32,229 bases of DNA from assembly GCA_964413905.1 (NCBI GenBank), contig CAYPUG010000018.1, forward strand, positions 1 to 32,229, read 5' to 3'. Position numbers and translations under genes: made by a program. The notes below the pieces were generated by a model. It made no database searches, had not been told where the DNA came from, and saw only the letters and a program-made list of their open reading frames with translations. Origin of the DNA: CAYPUG01 sp964413905 (lineage in GTDB: Bacteria; Chloroflexota; Anaerolineae; JAADDB01). How positions within the stretch are numbered: the first letter of the stretch is position 1; each line of letters begins with the position of its first letter. Below, one piece after another: positions 24,322-32,229 of the stretch.

Positions 24322-26394
24322 CTAGCGGGCCGGAAGATCCCAGATGTGCAGGAGTTCGGTCGGGCGGCCGCTACGTTCCAGTTCCTCCTTGATGGCGTTG
24401 CCGTAAAATCCGGAGAAGTAGGCCGTCATCTCTGCTTCAGCGATGGATTGCCAGTAGTAGTAAAGGGACCACAGTTGGTCTTCGGGTGTGCCTTGCCGCC
24501 AAATCTGGGCGACATCTAAGTAGAAGAGGGGCCATACCGGTTCCTCGTTCGCGGTGAGATCACACATGTCTCGAGCCCGCTGTTCTGCCAGACGCAACAT
24601 TTCCACCAACGCTTTTTCGTTGCGGTAACCGAGGAGGTTCCCCTCTCGGTCCATTTGGGCTCCCAGACTGTAGTACTTGGCAATGAGCGCGGCCGTGCTG
24701 GCCCATGTTGTGAGGCTAGAACCTAATTCCATCAGCGCGTGGGAGGGCTCTTCCCACACGTCCTCCTTCAGGGCATGGTAACCTAGTTTGGCCAGCCACG
24801 CGCTCTCATAGAGGGAATCCCAGCCGGCAAGTCGCATGCGCGCGGCTTCCCGCGAGAGGCCGTATTGTTTAGCCAGTTCGTCAACAATGATGCTCTCGAA
24901 GAGTTCCATGTTGGCATCCGCAGCATGGCGGAGGAGTTCCGCCATAGCTTGGAGACGCTCCGGTTTGGGGGCCGTGGATTGTCCAAAGCCCAACCCGATT
25001 TCCGCGCTCTGACGGGCGATCTCTAAATCCTCATTTGCAATGGTGTAATCATACACGGCTTCCCAAAGGAGATCGGTGGCTTGGTCCATGTCCACCTCTT
25101 CGCCTTGTTGAGCTTTCTGCATGGCTTGGATGAATTGCTGGACGGCCATATCACCTTTGACGTTGGCTCCCCACGCGTTCGCCAAGACAGACCACGCGTC
25201 CATTAGCGCCACGGCGTCGCTTACGGTGCGTGGTTGTTCGGCGGCCAGTCGTTCGATAACTCCTTGCATGGCCTCTTGACTGGACCGGGCTGCTTTGACG
25301 TGGTTGATTAACCCATTTAGGTCATCGGGATTCTCATTGTACAGTTGGTCCAATAGGCCCGCCTGTAGGTTGGTTTCTGCGTCGATGGCGGCTTCGAGAG
25401 CACGCTGGTAGGCCACGGTTGCCATGCCTTGCTCCAAGGCGGACCGGGCCAGTTGAGCTTGTTCATCTCCATAGGCGGGCATCCGATCCTGTTGGATGTC
25501 TTCAGGGAGGTTTTTGAAGCGATTGCGGGCATCTTCATACCGGCTTAGCCAGTAACGAGCTCCGGCTTCCAATTTGTCAAACGCGTTAGACGGCAGTTGG
25601 GCGGTACTTGTGGGACGGGGCTGGGGCAACGGTTTTCCTGTGAAGATACGGTACGCGTCAAAGATGTTGCTGACAAGCCGCACGTCCAGGCCCAGTTTCT
25701 TGCCTTTCTTGACAAGATCGACTTGCTTCTTCAGGTTTTCATCATAATCATAACGTTGGCCCGCGGGGATGAGCACGATTTTCTTTCCCGCGGCTTTAGC
25801 GCCCTCCAGTTTATGGGAGATACCCCCTACCGGCCCAATGGTACCGTCCGGGTTGATGGTTCCGGTCATGGTGACGTCATCTCTGGGGGTGTCTCCCAAG
25901 AGGGCTGCGAGGACACCGACGGTGGTCAGGGCCCCTGCGCTGGGTCCATCAATGTAACCACCTCCCGCATCAAACGTGAAGTCGAACATTTGGGGATTGA
26001 CCCCCAGGAGCATACTGGCCACGGTGACCGCGGTCCACCCGGACGCACGCCACATGGGACCCGTGCCACCGACTTCGGTGTCGTAGAATCCCACCCGGAG
26101 ACGCGGTTCCTTCTTGCGTCGCACGGTAATAGTGACCGTGTTGGTTGTGCCTTTGGCCCCTTGGGGAGTTTTCATGTAGGCCAGGGCTGTGAGCTTCACG
26201 GTGTGTTCCCACGTGCCCGGGCTGACCACCTGGGTAGGTGTGGCGGAAGAAGGTTGGGGAGATGCGGATGTCGGGGCCGATGTCGGTGTTGTCGGACGGG
26301 GGGCTGGCGTGGGAGTCTTGCTCGAAGAACATGCGGAAATCAAGAGCGTGAAGATAATTAATACAATGAGCATATGTCGCATCTTGTTCATCAT
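24322..26394 (-). CDS. Lipoprotein with Lon-type (S16) protease domain and large helical C-terminus
   Basis: A 690-residue probable lipoprotein: hydrophobic helix and lipobox LISAC (C22), then a Pro/Thr/Ser linker (26-60). The S16 peptidase domain spans about 65-265. The Lon catalytic dyad is intact: Ser152 in DGPSAG and Lys195 in GGISHK, 43 residues apart as in E. coli Lon (S679/K722). There is no AAA+ ATPase or PDZ domain. Residues about 280-690 are mostly alpha-helical, with no family I recognise. It is presumably anchored on the outer face of the membrane and acts without ATP. GGAGG lies 3 nt before ATG 26394 and 6 nt before ATG 26391, so the latter may be used. Confidence 0.88.
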   Translation of the reverse strand: MMNKMRHMLIVLIIFTLLISACSSSKTPTPAPRPTTPTSAPTSASPQPSSATPTQVVSPGTWEHTVKLTALAYMKTPQGAKGTTNTVTITVRRKKEPRLRVGFYDTEVGGTGPMWRASGWTAVTVASMLLGVNPQMFDFTFDAGGGYIDGPSAGALTTVGVLAALLGDTPRDDVTMTGTINPDGTIGPVGGISHKLEGAKAAGKKIVLIPAGQRYDYDENLKKQVDLVKKGKKLGLDVRLVSNIFDAYRIFTGKPLPQPRPTSTAQLPSNAFDKLEAGARYWLSRYEDARNRFKNLPEDIQQDRMPAYGDEQAQLARSALEQGMATVAYQRALEAAIDAETNLQAGLLDQLYNENPDDLNGLINHVKAARSSQEAMQGVIERLAAEQPRTVSDAVALMDAWSVLANAWGANVKGDMAVQQFIQAMQKAQQGEEVDMDQATDLLWEAVYDYTIANEDLEIARQSAEIGLGFGQSTAPKPERLQAMAELLRHAADANMELFESIIVDELAKQYGLSREAARMRLAGWDSLYESAWLAKLGYHALKEDVWEEPSHALMELGSSLTTWASTAALIAKYYSLGAQMDREGNLLGYRNEKALVEMLRLAEQRARDMCDLTANEEPVWPLFYLDVAQIWRQGTPEDQLWSLYYYWQSIAEAEMTAYFSGFYGNAIKEELERSGRPTELLHIWDLPAR

Positions 26395-26476
26395 GCACCT
26401 CCGCAGTGCATTCGGGAGTCATTGGGGCAATGGATATTGGCGTAGACATTCACCGCGTTTCTACCGTTGCTATTCC

Positions 26477-26504
26477 ATTGTAGCACGTTTTTCCCGAAGA
26501 GCAA
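26477..26504 (-). promoter_or_regulatory. Promoter of the S16-protease lipoprotein gene
   Basis: On the minus strand: TTGCTC, a 16-bp spacer and TACAAT, about 85 nt before the start codon. Confidence 0.6.
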
Positions 26505-26560
26505 GATCGGTTTTTACATAGCCCAGGACTTTTCACCGGTTCAGAGGGCGGGGGGCGCCT

Positions 26561-29500
26561 TCAGGGACGTCCGTGCATACTTGAAATTCGCAATAATCTT
26601 CCCACGTATTTTCGTTCGGCCAAGAAGGGCGCTATATCCGGGTGATGGAGAGTTCCTACCAGAATGAGGGTGATCCCGTACCCGAGGAACCCCACAAGGA
26701 TGCCCAGTAAAGGGGTCGTTGTCCATAGTTTGTAGATCAGCCCGGCCATGACCCATCCGGCCAGGACGGGACGCCAATACAGATCCACCCAAGGAAGAGG
26801 AGCGATGTACTTGCGGACCCCGTAGTAAAAGGGGACGAGAAGAGCGATTTCGCTGAGGATGGTGGTGAACGCCGCGGCTTGGAATCCATAACGGGGTATG
26901 AGAAGAATGTTTGTAAGGATGTTGAAACTGACGCCGATGAGAAACGCTCGGGTGAGAAAACGCTGTTGGCCCACTGCGATAAGCGCGTATTGGGTCAGAC
27001 TGTTCACAAAGCCAAAGGGGATGGAAAGGATGAGCAGGCGTAACGCCCAGGCTGAGTAGGGGAGAAACTTAGCACCACCTAGCACCTGGATCAGCACATC
27101 CGCGGTGAACAAGACGAACACCACTACCGGGATCGCGACCATAATGAGCAACCGGAGCGAGACTCGATATGCGCGTGCAAGCGCCCCTTCTGGATCATGT
27201 GCGTATCGGGACATCAAAGGAAACAAGGCCAGGGAGAAATACGCGGGGATAACGTTCAACCCATCCAGGTACTTGTACGCGGCCGAATACCAGCCTACCT
27301 CTGTTTCTCCCCGCACCGGACGCAAAATCCACATGTCGATGCGGAAGAAGATGGTGGCTAAGAGGTGATTGATCATCAACGGCCCTGCTTCCCCTAACAT
27401 CCATCGTTGGAGGGGCCAATCCACCTCCCAGTGAGGAGTGAATAACGTGCGGCGTAGCAACATGTACAGCCAAACGGTTTGGATGATGTTCATCAGCAGC
27501 GCAACCCCGGCCAGACCGACAAATCCACCTCCCAAAAGCAGCACGAGAGCGCCTAGGGTCACTTTCAGCCACACGATGACGGACGCGATGCCTGCGGGAT
27601 ATTCCATCTTCTCCCACGCGTAGAAAAGTGACGAGATCGCGTCCGCATAGGATGCGAAGAGCAAGGCCAACGCGAACAACACGATGGTGTGAACCTCGGC
27701 CAGGCTTAAGTTTCCGAATCTTACGTAGGCCCAGATAATGAATGCCTGAACGGGAAGCGACACCCCCCATAAAATCGTGCGCAGGATGACCGCGTTGCTC
27801 AGGTAGCGGTTGGCTCGGTTCTTATCCTGCGCGACATCTCGCGTGATCAGTGCCCCGAGCCCAAAGCGGATCAAAATCTCGAAAAAGCCGTAGTACGCGA
27901 TGGCAAAGGTGTACGCCCCCTCCCCGTTGGGGCTGAGAATGCGTAAACGCAACATGGCGAAGGCGAAGTCAATCAACCGATTAAGAATATTCATGGCCAT
28001 GGGAACAAGGGAGTTTTTAGCCACAACCTTAATCTCATCGATCTCCTCCGGTTCCCGATAGTAACGCCCCCACATCCAAAAACCCAGCAGCAAAAACGCG
28101 GCTACGCCGGCCAAAAAGGACAGGTACAATCCCAACTTGAAGGACATGGGTGTGTATTTAAATCGCACCCGGTGTTCGCCCGCGGGGAGGGCCACCGCGC
28201 GGAAATTCCCGTCTGCCCGCCAGATCTCCAAGGCTTCTTCCTCTGCCTCGGTCGTGGCCTGTCGGTATGCCTTCCACCCGGGGAAATACGCGTCCGTCAA
28301 TACCAGCCATCCCGGAGCTTGGGCCTCTACCCGGAGAAATACCTCATTGAGGGTATAGTGCTCGATGTCTACCGGCGTCCACCGGCACCCCGTCCATTGG
28401 TGGGCCTCTTCTCCCGGATGATCGAGGATCAACGTTGTGGCTGGATCGGTCGGGTACAGTGAAGACGCGGGACCGGAGGCAGTACACGTCATCCAAAATG
28501 CGCGAGGAAACGCGTGCCTGTTCTCATAAATGCGTACTTCCCCGTCATACACCAAACGGTACCCGTCCGCGGCCAGGGGCACCTCGGTGACCACATACTT
28601 CACACCCAGCAAGTGTGTCAGCGGGTGGGTCAACGAATGAGGGTCAAAAAAGGGACTGATGCGGTTGTATAGTAATTGTCCTTGGGGTTCGATGTGCTCC
28701 ATGTAGCGCACGTATTGCTTAGGGATGATGGAATCATATCCCCGAACGTCTTGCAAGTGGTGCCACCATCCCACGTTCGCGTTCATCGTCTTCGTGGTCG
28801 CGCCCGGTACTTCAAAGGACGTGAACCGCCACGGCGTGTGTTCATTCACCCGTTCCTCTAGAAAGCGGACGGCCGGGGGGGTAAAGGAGAGAAGCGCGGG
28901 ATCGACTTCGGGGTTAAACTTCCCTCCGATGAGCCAGAGGTCCACCCAGAGAAACAGGATGGCCAGGGGCAGATAAATCGCACGCCTGTCCGAAGTGTGG
29001 GGTAAAGCCTCCGACGGGCGTTTGAAGGATGAGGGTGAAGAAAAGGGAGGATGTGCAGCACGGCGGGCTAAGATCAGCACCACCGCGGTTCCAAACAGCG
29101 CCACGGCCAGTTTTATTAAATTCCCCCACTCATAAGCCCAAAACAGGCGGCCATTAGGAAAAGCCCTACGGGCCAGATCGGACGCGGCCAGTACCCTGTT
29201 GCCCAGGGCAATAAACGGTTCGGGCATGAGCACTGTAGTCGCCACCACCGTGAGCACCCCGAATAACGCCAGGGTGACTCCCGCGGTGAGCAGGGAAAAC
29301 GCGCGGGGCCACTGCCGGGCTTGAACGTATGCGCGCAGAGCATCCATCCCGAACGAGGCCAACGTCACCATGCTGACCGTAAACGGCCACACCCATCGGA
29401 AGGGAGAATGCAATTGCTTGTACCCCGGCAGCAGGTAGTATAGGACCGCATAGGTGGGCAGTCCAAACGCGAAGGAGAGCGCGAAGAAGGCCAGAAGGAG

Positions 29501-30736
29501 TTGGAAGATAAACACGGCAGTAGGCAGGGCAAAGGGTGTGGATTGACCGTGTCGTCGTTTCCAAAGCGCGTGGACTGCAGCCCATACCGCAAGGGTCGCG
29601 AGCACCCATGTCAAGATCCCCAGATAATTCCCACCTTCCACGTAATTTTTAATCCCCCAAAACGGGGTGGAAATGGCTTCGCCCAGTGCATTGTGCGTGA
29701 TGGGCACGAACGTGTGGGTCCAAGGATCGAAGATACGATGATGCGCGGGATTGCCAAACACATCGGGGAGGAAGAAGGTGAGCACATGGCGTGTGGGCCA
29801 AGCCCATCCCAGAATCTGTTGCAGGGTGGCCGATCCTTCCCGAAAGTTGTGCTGGGCAAGTTCGTACAAAGGGAGGAACTGGACACCGCCCATCCCCAGC
29901 CCGAGCAATCCTCCCGCGGCTAACCAGATGCCCGTGCGCAACGCAGGCCACCACGCGCCTACTTTCCGCCAGGTGGTGACCATCTCCCATACTCCGAACG
30001 CGGCCAGCACAATGAGTGTGTCATACAAAATCTCCACATGTCCGGCCAGCGTGGTCAGGGCCAGCACGACCGCGAAGGCTATGACATAAGGGGTGGGATT
30101 AAAGCGGTTCGCGCCCTTTTCCTGTTGTTTGCGAAAGACCACGGTGGTCAGCCCCATGAGCAAAGGTAACCAAGACGCGGCCGCGATGATCATGGGAAAC
30201 ACCACACTGACGATGAAGAAACCGGAGAACATATAGGCTACACCTGCGAACAAAGCGGCCCCTCGGCTGCGTCCCCAGATGCGCGCCAATGCGTACATGC
30301 TCATCCCGGCCAAGGCCAACTGCAACCATGTGAAGATACCGTAAGCCCGGGCCAGAGGAAACACATAGTAAATAAGGCTAAGGGGATACAAGCCGGAATG
30401 TTGGCCTCCCGCGAGAAAGGGCATTCCCGAAAATAGGTAAGGGTTCCAGAGGGGAATCTCGCCATGGTGCAGCGCTTCCCGAAGAAAGGTTTTCCACGCG
30501 TAATTCTCCAGGATGAGGTCGGAGAGCAGGGCATTGTGAGGGACGGTGACGTCCATCGTCTCCGCGAAGGCTTTCCAAGGCTGGAAAGTGAACAGATTGT
30601 CCGCGGGTAGGAGTGTCTTGCCGCCAAACACCACAGGCCAGAACCAGATCAACGGGAGGAGAACGAGAAGAGTCAGGGGAACACCGTGGTATGCCAGGCG
30701 GTTGAGATACGTTCTCAATCCGGTAATGCGTCGCAT
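26561..30736 (-). CDS. YfhO-like membrane glycosyltransferase fused to a Wzx/MVF-type flippase
   Basis: One uninterrupted 1391-residue frame. Residues 1-900 match YfhO-type GT-C-like proteins: first helix about 19-37, an extracytoplasmic loop with PADNLF and IPLWNPYLFSGMPF…GQHSGLYPLS, many further helices, a soluble domain at about 620-860 and a helix near 870-890. Residues about 905-1391 are a full-length polysaccharide flippase (SLVPMAMNILNRLIDFAFAMLRLRIL… through the GWYSAAYKYLDGLNVIP-type motif), some 12-14 helices. In the CsbB/GtcA/YfhO scheme YfhO transfers a sugar from polyprenyl phosphate outside the cell, so here flipping and transfer may be one polypeptide. The start lies 13 nt after the GT2 gene. 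I see no frameshift at the junction; a relict GGAGGAG occurs there (28043-28049). Confidence 0.85.
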   Translation of the reverse strand: MRRITGLRTYLNRLAYHGVPLTLLVLLPLIWFWPVVFGGKTLLPADNLFTFQPWKAFAETMDVTVPHNALLSDLILENYAWKTFLREALHHGEIPLWNPYLFSGMPFLAGGQHSGLYPLSLIYYVFPLARAYGIFTWLQLALAGMSMYALARIWGRSRGAALFAGVAYMFSGFFIVSVVFPMIIAAASWLPLLMGLTTVVFRKQQEKGANRFNPTPYVIAFAVVLALTTLAGHVEILYDTLIVLAAFGVWEMVTTWRKVGAWWPALRTGIWLAAGGLLGLGMGGVQFLPLYELAQHNFREGSATLQQILGWAWPTRHVLTFFLPDVFGNPAHHRIFDPWTHTFVPITHNALGEAISTPFWGIKNYVEGGNYLGILTWVLATLAVWAAVHALWKRRHGQSTPFALPTAVFIFQLLLAFFALSFAFGLPTYAVLYYLLPGYKQLHSPFRWVWPFTVSMVTLASFGMDALRAYVQARQWPRAFSLLTAGVTLALFGVLTVVATTVLMPEPFIALGNRVLAASDLARRAFPNGRLFWAYEWGNLIKLAVALFGTAVVLILARRAAHPPFSSPSSFKRPSEALPHTSDRRAIYLPLAILFLWVDLWLIGGKFNPEVDPALLSFTPPAVRFLEERVNEHTPWRFTSFEVPGATTKTMNANVGWWHHLQDVRGYDSIIPKQYVRYMEHIEPQGQLLYNRISPFFDPHSLTHPLTHLLGVKYVVTEVPLAADGYRLVYDGEVRIYENRHAFPRAFWMTCTASGPASSLYPTDPATTLILDHPGEEAHQWTGCRWTPVDIEHYTLNEVFLRVEAQAPGWLVLTDAYFPGWKAYRQATTEAEEEALEIWRADGNFRAVALPAGEHRVRFKYTPMSFKLGLYLSFLAGVAAFLLLGFWMWGRYYREPEEIDEIKVVAKNSLVPMAMNILNRLIDFAFAMLRLRILSPNGEGAYTFAIAYYGFFEILIRFGLGALITRDVAQDKNRANRYLSNAVILRTILWGVSLPVQAFIIWAYVRFGNLSLAEVHTIVLFALALLFASYADAISSLFYAWEKMEYPAGIASVIVWLKVTLGALVLLLGGGFVGLAGVALLMNIIQTVWLYMLLRRTLFTPHWEVDWPLQRWMLGEAGPLMINHLLATIFFRIDMWILRPVRGETEVGWYSAAYKYLDGLNVIPAYFSLALFPLMSRYAHDPEGALARAYRVSLRLLIMVAIPVVVFVLFTADVLIQVLGGAKFLPYSAWALRLLILSIPFGFVNSLTQYALIAVGQQRFLTRAFLIGVSFNILTNILLIPRYGFQAAAFTTILSEIALLVPFYYGVRKYIAPLPWVDLYWRPVLAGWVMAGLIYKLWTTTPLLGILVGFLGYGITLILVGTLHHPDIAPFLAERKYVGRLLRISSMHGRP

Positions 30737-30749
30737 GGTGGCTTTCCCC

Positions 30750-31496
30750 TTACGTGACGGGTAAACGATCGCGAGGGCTCAGACGACGGTGGCGCCAACG
30801 GATCTGCCATACCCGCCACGCGGCCTCCAATTTCACGGGTACGGTCATCTTGGATTTACCGATACGTCGGTCTTCGAAGTAAATGGGGATTTCGAGAATA
30901 CGGTAGCCCAAGCGTTCGGCCACATACGCCATCTCGACCTGGAAGATATATCCATTCGACCGAATGCGGTCCAGACCCATGCCGGCCAGCGTGGTACGTC
31001 GCCACGCCCGGAACCCAGCCGTCGCGTCCTTCACCCGCGTGTGGAGGATGAGGCGCACGTACACCGAGTTCGCCCACCAGGAGAGCAAGTATCGCCACCA
31101 GGACCAGCGTTCATCCAGGCGACCACCGGGCACATATCGGGAGCCAATGACCAAGTCGTATTCCGATAGCGCGTCCAACATCTGAGGGATGTATTCAGGC
31201 CGGTGTGAGAAGTCCGCGTCCATTTGAACCACCACCTGAGCTCCGTGTTCCAACGCGTATTTGAACCCGGTGATGTATGCAGTGCCTAGGCCTAATTTCC
31301 CTTGCCGGTGAATAACGTGCATTCGACCGGGATATGTCTGTCTGAGGTTTTCTGCGATCTCTCCGGTTCCATCCGGCGACGCGTCATCCACAACCAATAA
31401 GTGCAGATCGGGCACGTTCAAGGCGAAGAGGGCTTCGGCCATCTCGGCGATATTTTCCGCTTCGTTATATGTGGGGATGACGACCATAACATTCAT
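30750..31496 (-). CDS. Polyprenyl-phosphate sugar synthase (dolichyl-phosphate mannose synthase-like, GT2)
   Basis: A 248-residue soluble GT-A fold enzyme transferring a sugar (mannose or glucose type) from a nucleotide sugar to polyprenyl phosphate at the inner face of the membrane. VVIPTYNEAENI opens the fold; DDASPDGT (37-44) and DAD (93-95) bind nucleotide and metal; GSRYVPGG, KDATAGFRAW and the C-terminal EIPIYFEDRRIGKSKM are typical of DPM synthases. There are no C-terminal membrane helices, unlike CsbB or GtrB. GAAGGAGGA precedes ATG 31496, so the longer upstream frame is not used. It is the first gene of an operon with the YfhO-flippase fusion. Confidence 0.93.
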   Translation of the reverse strand: MNVMVVIPTYNEAENIAEMAEALFALNVPDLHLLVVDDASPDGTGEIAENLRQTYPGRMHVIHRQGKLGLGTAYITGFKYALEHGAQVVVQMDADFSHRPEYIPQMLDALSEYDLVIGSRYVPGGRLDERWSWWRYLLSWWANSVYVRLILHTRVKDATAGFRAWRRTTLAGMGLDRIRSNGYIFQVEMAYVAERLGYRILEIPIYFEDRRIGKSKMTVPVKLEAAWRVWQIRWRHRRLSPRDRLPVT

Positions 31497-31522
31497 ATAA
31501 TTCCTCCTTCTGTAACAGTGAG

Positions 31523-31551
31523 AGTATAGCGAGGTGGCGGAGGATGAGCAA
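31523..31551 (-). promoter_or_regulatory. Promoter of the glycosylation operon
   Basis: On the minus strand: TTGCTC, a 17-bp spacer and TATACT. The predicted transcript start is about 20 nt before ATG 31496. Confidence 0.65.
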
Positions 31552-31689
31552 GCCTGTCGAACATACATTCCCAAACTTTCCCAGGGGAGGATCGCTCACC
31601 TAGCGTAACACACAATCGGCAACGTCTCGATGCGTTTCTTCGCCGGGGACGACCGCCGGCCCTTGTCCGGCCCCTAGTAAATGATTATC

Positions 31690-31840
31690 TAGGGCTTTTC
31701 AATGCTCTAACACGCGAAGGTGCTGTATCCGCGGTTGAGCCATCGTAAGGCCGTCGGGGGGTAGACGACGGCATTGCCGTCGTCTACCCGGCCGCCGCCT
31801 ACCCGTTTGCCCTTAAGTGGAAGATCTCTGAAGAGCCCTA
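31690..31840 (+). mobile_element. MITE-like element, family 2, copy B (151 bp)
   Basis: Ends TAGGGCTTTTC and GAAGAGCCCTA (one mismatch) are flanked by ATGATTATC (31681-31689) and ACGATTATC (31841-31849), 8 of 9 identical. It aligns with copy A over its length. Its centre is a perfect 15-bp hairpin (GGGTAGACGACGGCA with its complement). It lies 17 bp upstream of the -35 box of the T-box promoter. Confidence 0.85.
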
Positions 31841-31857
31841 ACGATTATCCGGCCATT

Positions 31858-31887
31858 TTGACAGGTCTTTCCCCCTTTGCCTATAAT
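31858..31887 (+). promoter_or_regulatory. Consensus promoter of the T-box leader
   Basis: Consensus TTGACA (31858-31863), an 18-bp spacer and consensus TATAAT (31882-31887). The predicted transcript starts at about 31894. Confidence 0.85.
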
Positions 31888-31893
31888 ATCCCT

Positions 31894-32203
31894 TACAAAT
31901 AAGAGAATGAACGACAATGAACCGGAGGAGTAGGCGCCACGCGGTCGCCAGAGAGGGCGGGTCACCGGCTGCAAGCCTGCCTCGACGTCAGCAGCGCCGA
32001 AGGTCGCCGGGGAGTCGCAGGGGGGAACGGGTGTACGCCTGAGTACTCTCTGCCGGGTGGGCCCGTTACAGCCATAAGAGAGCCGGGGGGTGGCTAACAG
32101 GCCGACGGGGATATGAGGTGTTCCCACCACCTTCCCCTCCCCGGAAGCAAGGTGGTACCGCGGAAGGTCCCCCTTTCGTCCTTGCGACGGAAGGGGGGTT
32201 TTT
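31894..32203 (+). ncRNA. T-box riboswitch leader, probably valine-tRNA-specific
   Basis: The T-box core AGGTGGTACCGCGG (32150-32163) is followed by a terminator. Stem I contains AGTA (31929-31932), then GGCGC pairing with GCGCC (31994-31998), then GAA: the S-turn that frames the specifier loop. CCGG (31922-31925) pairs with CCGG (32007-32010) below it. The loop reads GAAGGTCG, so the specifier is GTC (Val, 32003-32005) or GGT (Gly). The TGGT bulge (32153-32156) expects a tRNA discriminator A, which fits tRNA-Val and not the usual tRNA-Gly. The target, probably valS or a valine-related gene, lies beyond the window. Confidence 0.88.
32169..32203 (+). terminator. T-box-controlled intrinsic terminator
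   Basis: A 12-bp stem (32169-32180 with 32186-32197, one G-T pair), a 5-nt loop and TTTTT. Its 5' arm CCCCCTTT also pairs with AAGG of the T-box motif in the antiterminator form. The 26 nt after it hold no start codon that I can assign. Confidence 0.88.
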
Positions 32204-32229
32204 GTTAGGAAAACAAAATACGTAAGGCG

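Overview
The window is about 32 kb of moderately GC-rich bacterial DNA with tightly packed operons and strong AAGGAGG-type ribosome sites. It fits a member of the Chloroflexota, perhaps Anaerolineae-like. The clues are two ferredoxin-linked 2-oxoacid oxidoreductases, SpoVS and RicT without other sporulation genes, a T-box leader, a NEW3-domain ABC exporter, a proline/threonine-tailed secreted protein and an S16-protease lipoprotein. This assignment is inferred from gene content, not from a marker gene. I see no rRNA, tRNA, CRISPR array, phage or transposase gene.

Layout. (1) 1-4440: the tail of a BMP-type binding lipoprotein, then a nucleoside-type ABC importer (ATPase and two permeases). (2) 4490-12568: a plus-strand run of J-protein, clpC, korA, a korB-gamma fusion, holB and ricT, mostly overlapping or closely spaced. 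(3) 12576-12923: spoVS on the minus strand, followed by a gene-poor region holding two different MITE-like elements placed side by side. (4) 13497-16621: a secreted Pro/Thr-tailed protein, then a MITE-led operon of HAD phosphatase, csaA and folE. (5) 16788-20854, minus strand: a coiled-coil zinc-ribbon protein with its own promoter, and an operon of NEW3 membrane protein, ABC ATPase and ABC-2 permease. (6) 21392-24118, plus strand: iorA, iorB and a tiny membrane/coiled-coil protein. (7) 24322-31496, minus strand: an S16 (Lon-type) protease lipoprotein, a 1391-residue YfhO-flippase fusion and a polyprenyl-phosphate sugar synthase. (8) 31690-32229: another MITE, a sigma-70-type promoter and a complete T-box leader (probably valine-specific) whose target gene lies beyond the window.

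How the genes work together. The importer, the Kor and Ior enzymes and the T-box point to a heterotroph using nucleosides and amino acids, with oxidation of 2-oxoacids feeding ferredoxin. ClpC with its J-protein, CsaA and the lipoprotein S16 protease cover protein quality control inside and outside the membrane. The GT2 enzyme and the YfhO-flippase fusion look like a complete extracytoplasmic glycosylation pathway: make the lipid-linked sugar, flip it, transfer it.

The most striking non-coding signal is two families of small non-autonomous mobile elements. Family 1 has 14-bp terminal inverted repeats, 9-bp target duplications and, in some copies, a long central hairpin. Family 2 starts TAGGGCTTTTC, has 8-9-bp duplications and carries a rewritten but still self-complementary central hairpin. 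Several insertions lie directly at promoters or leaders.
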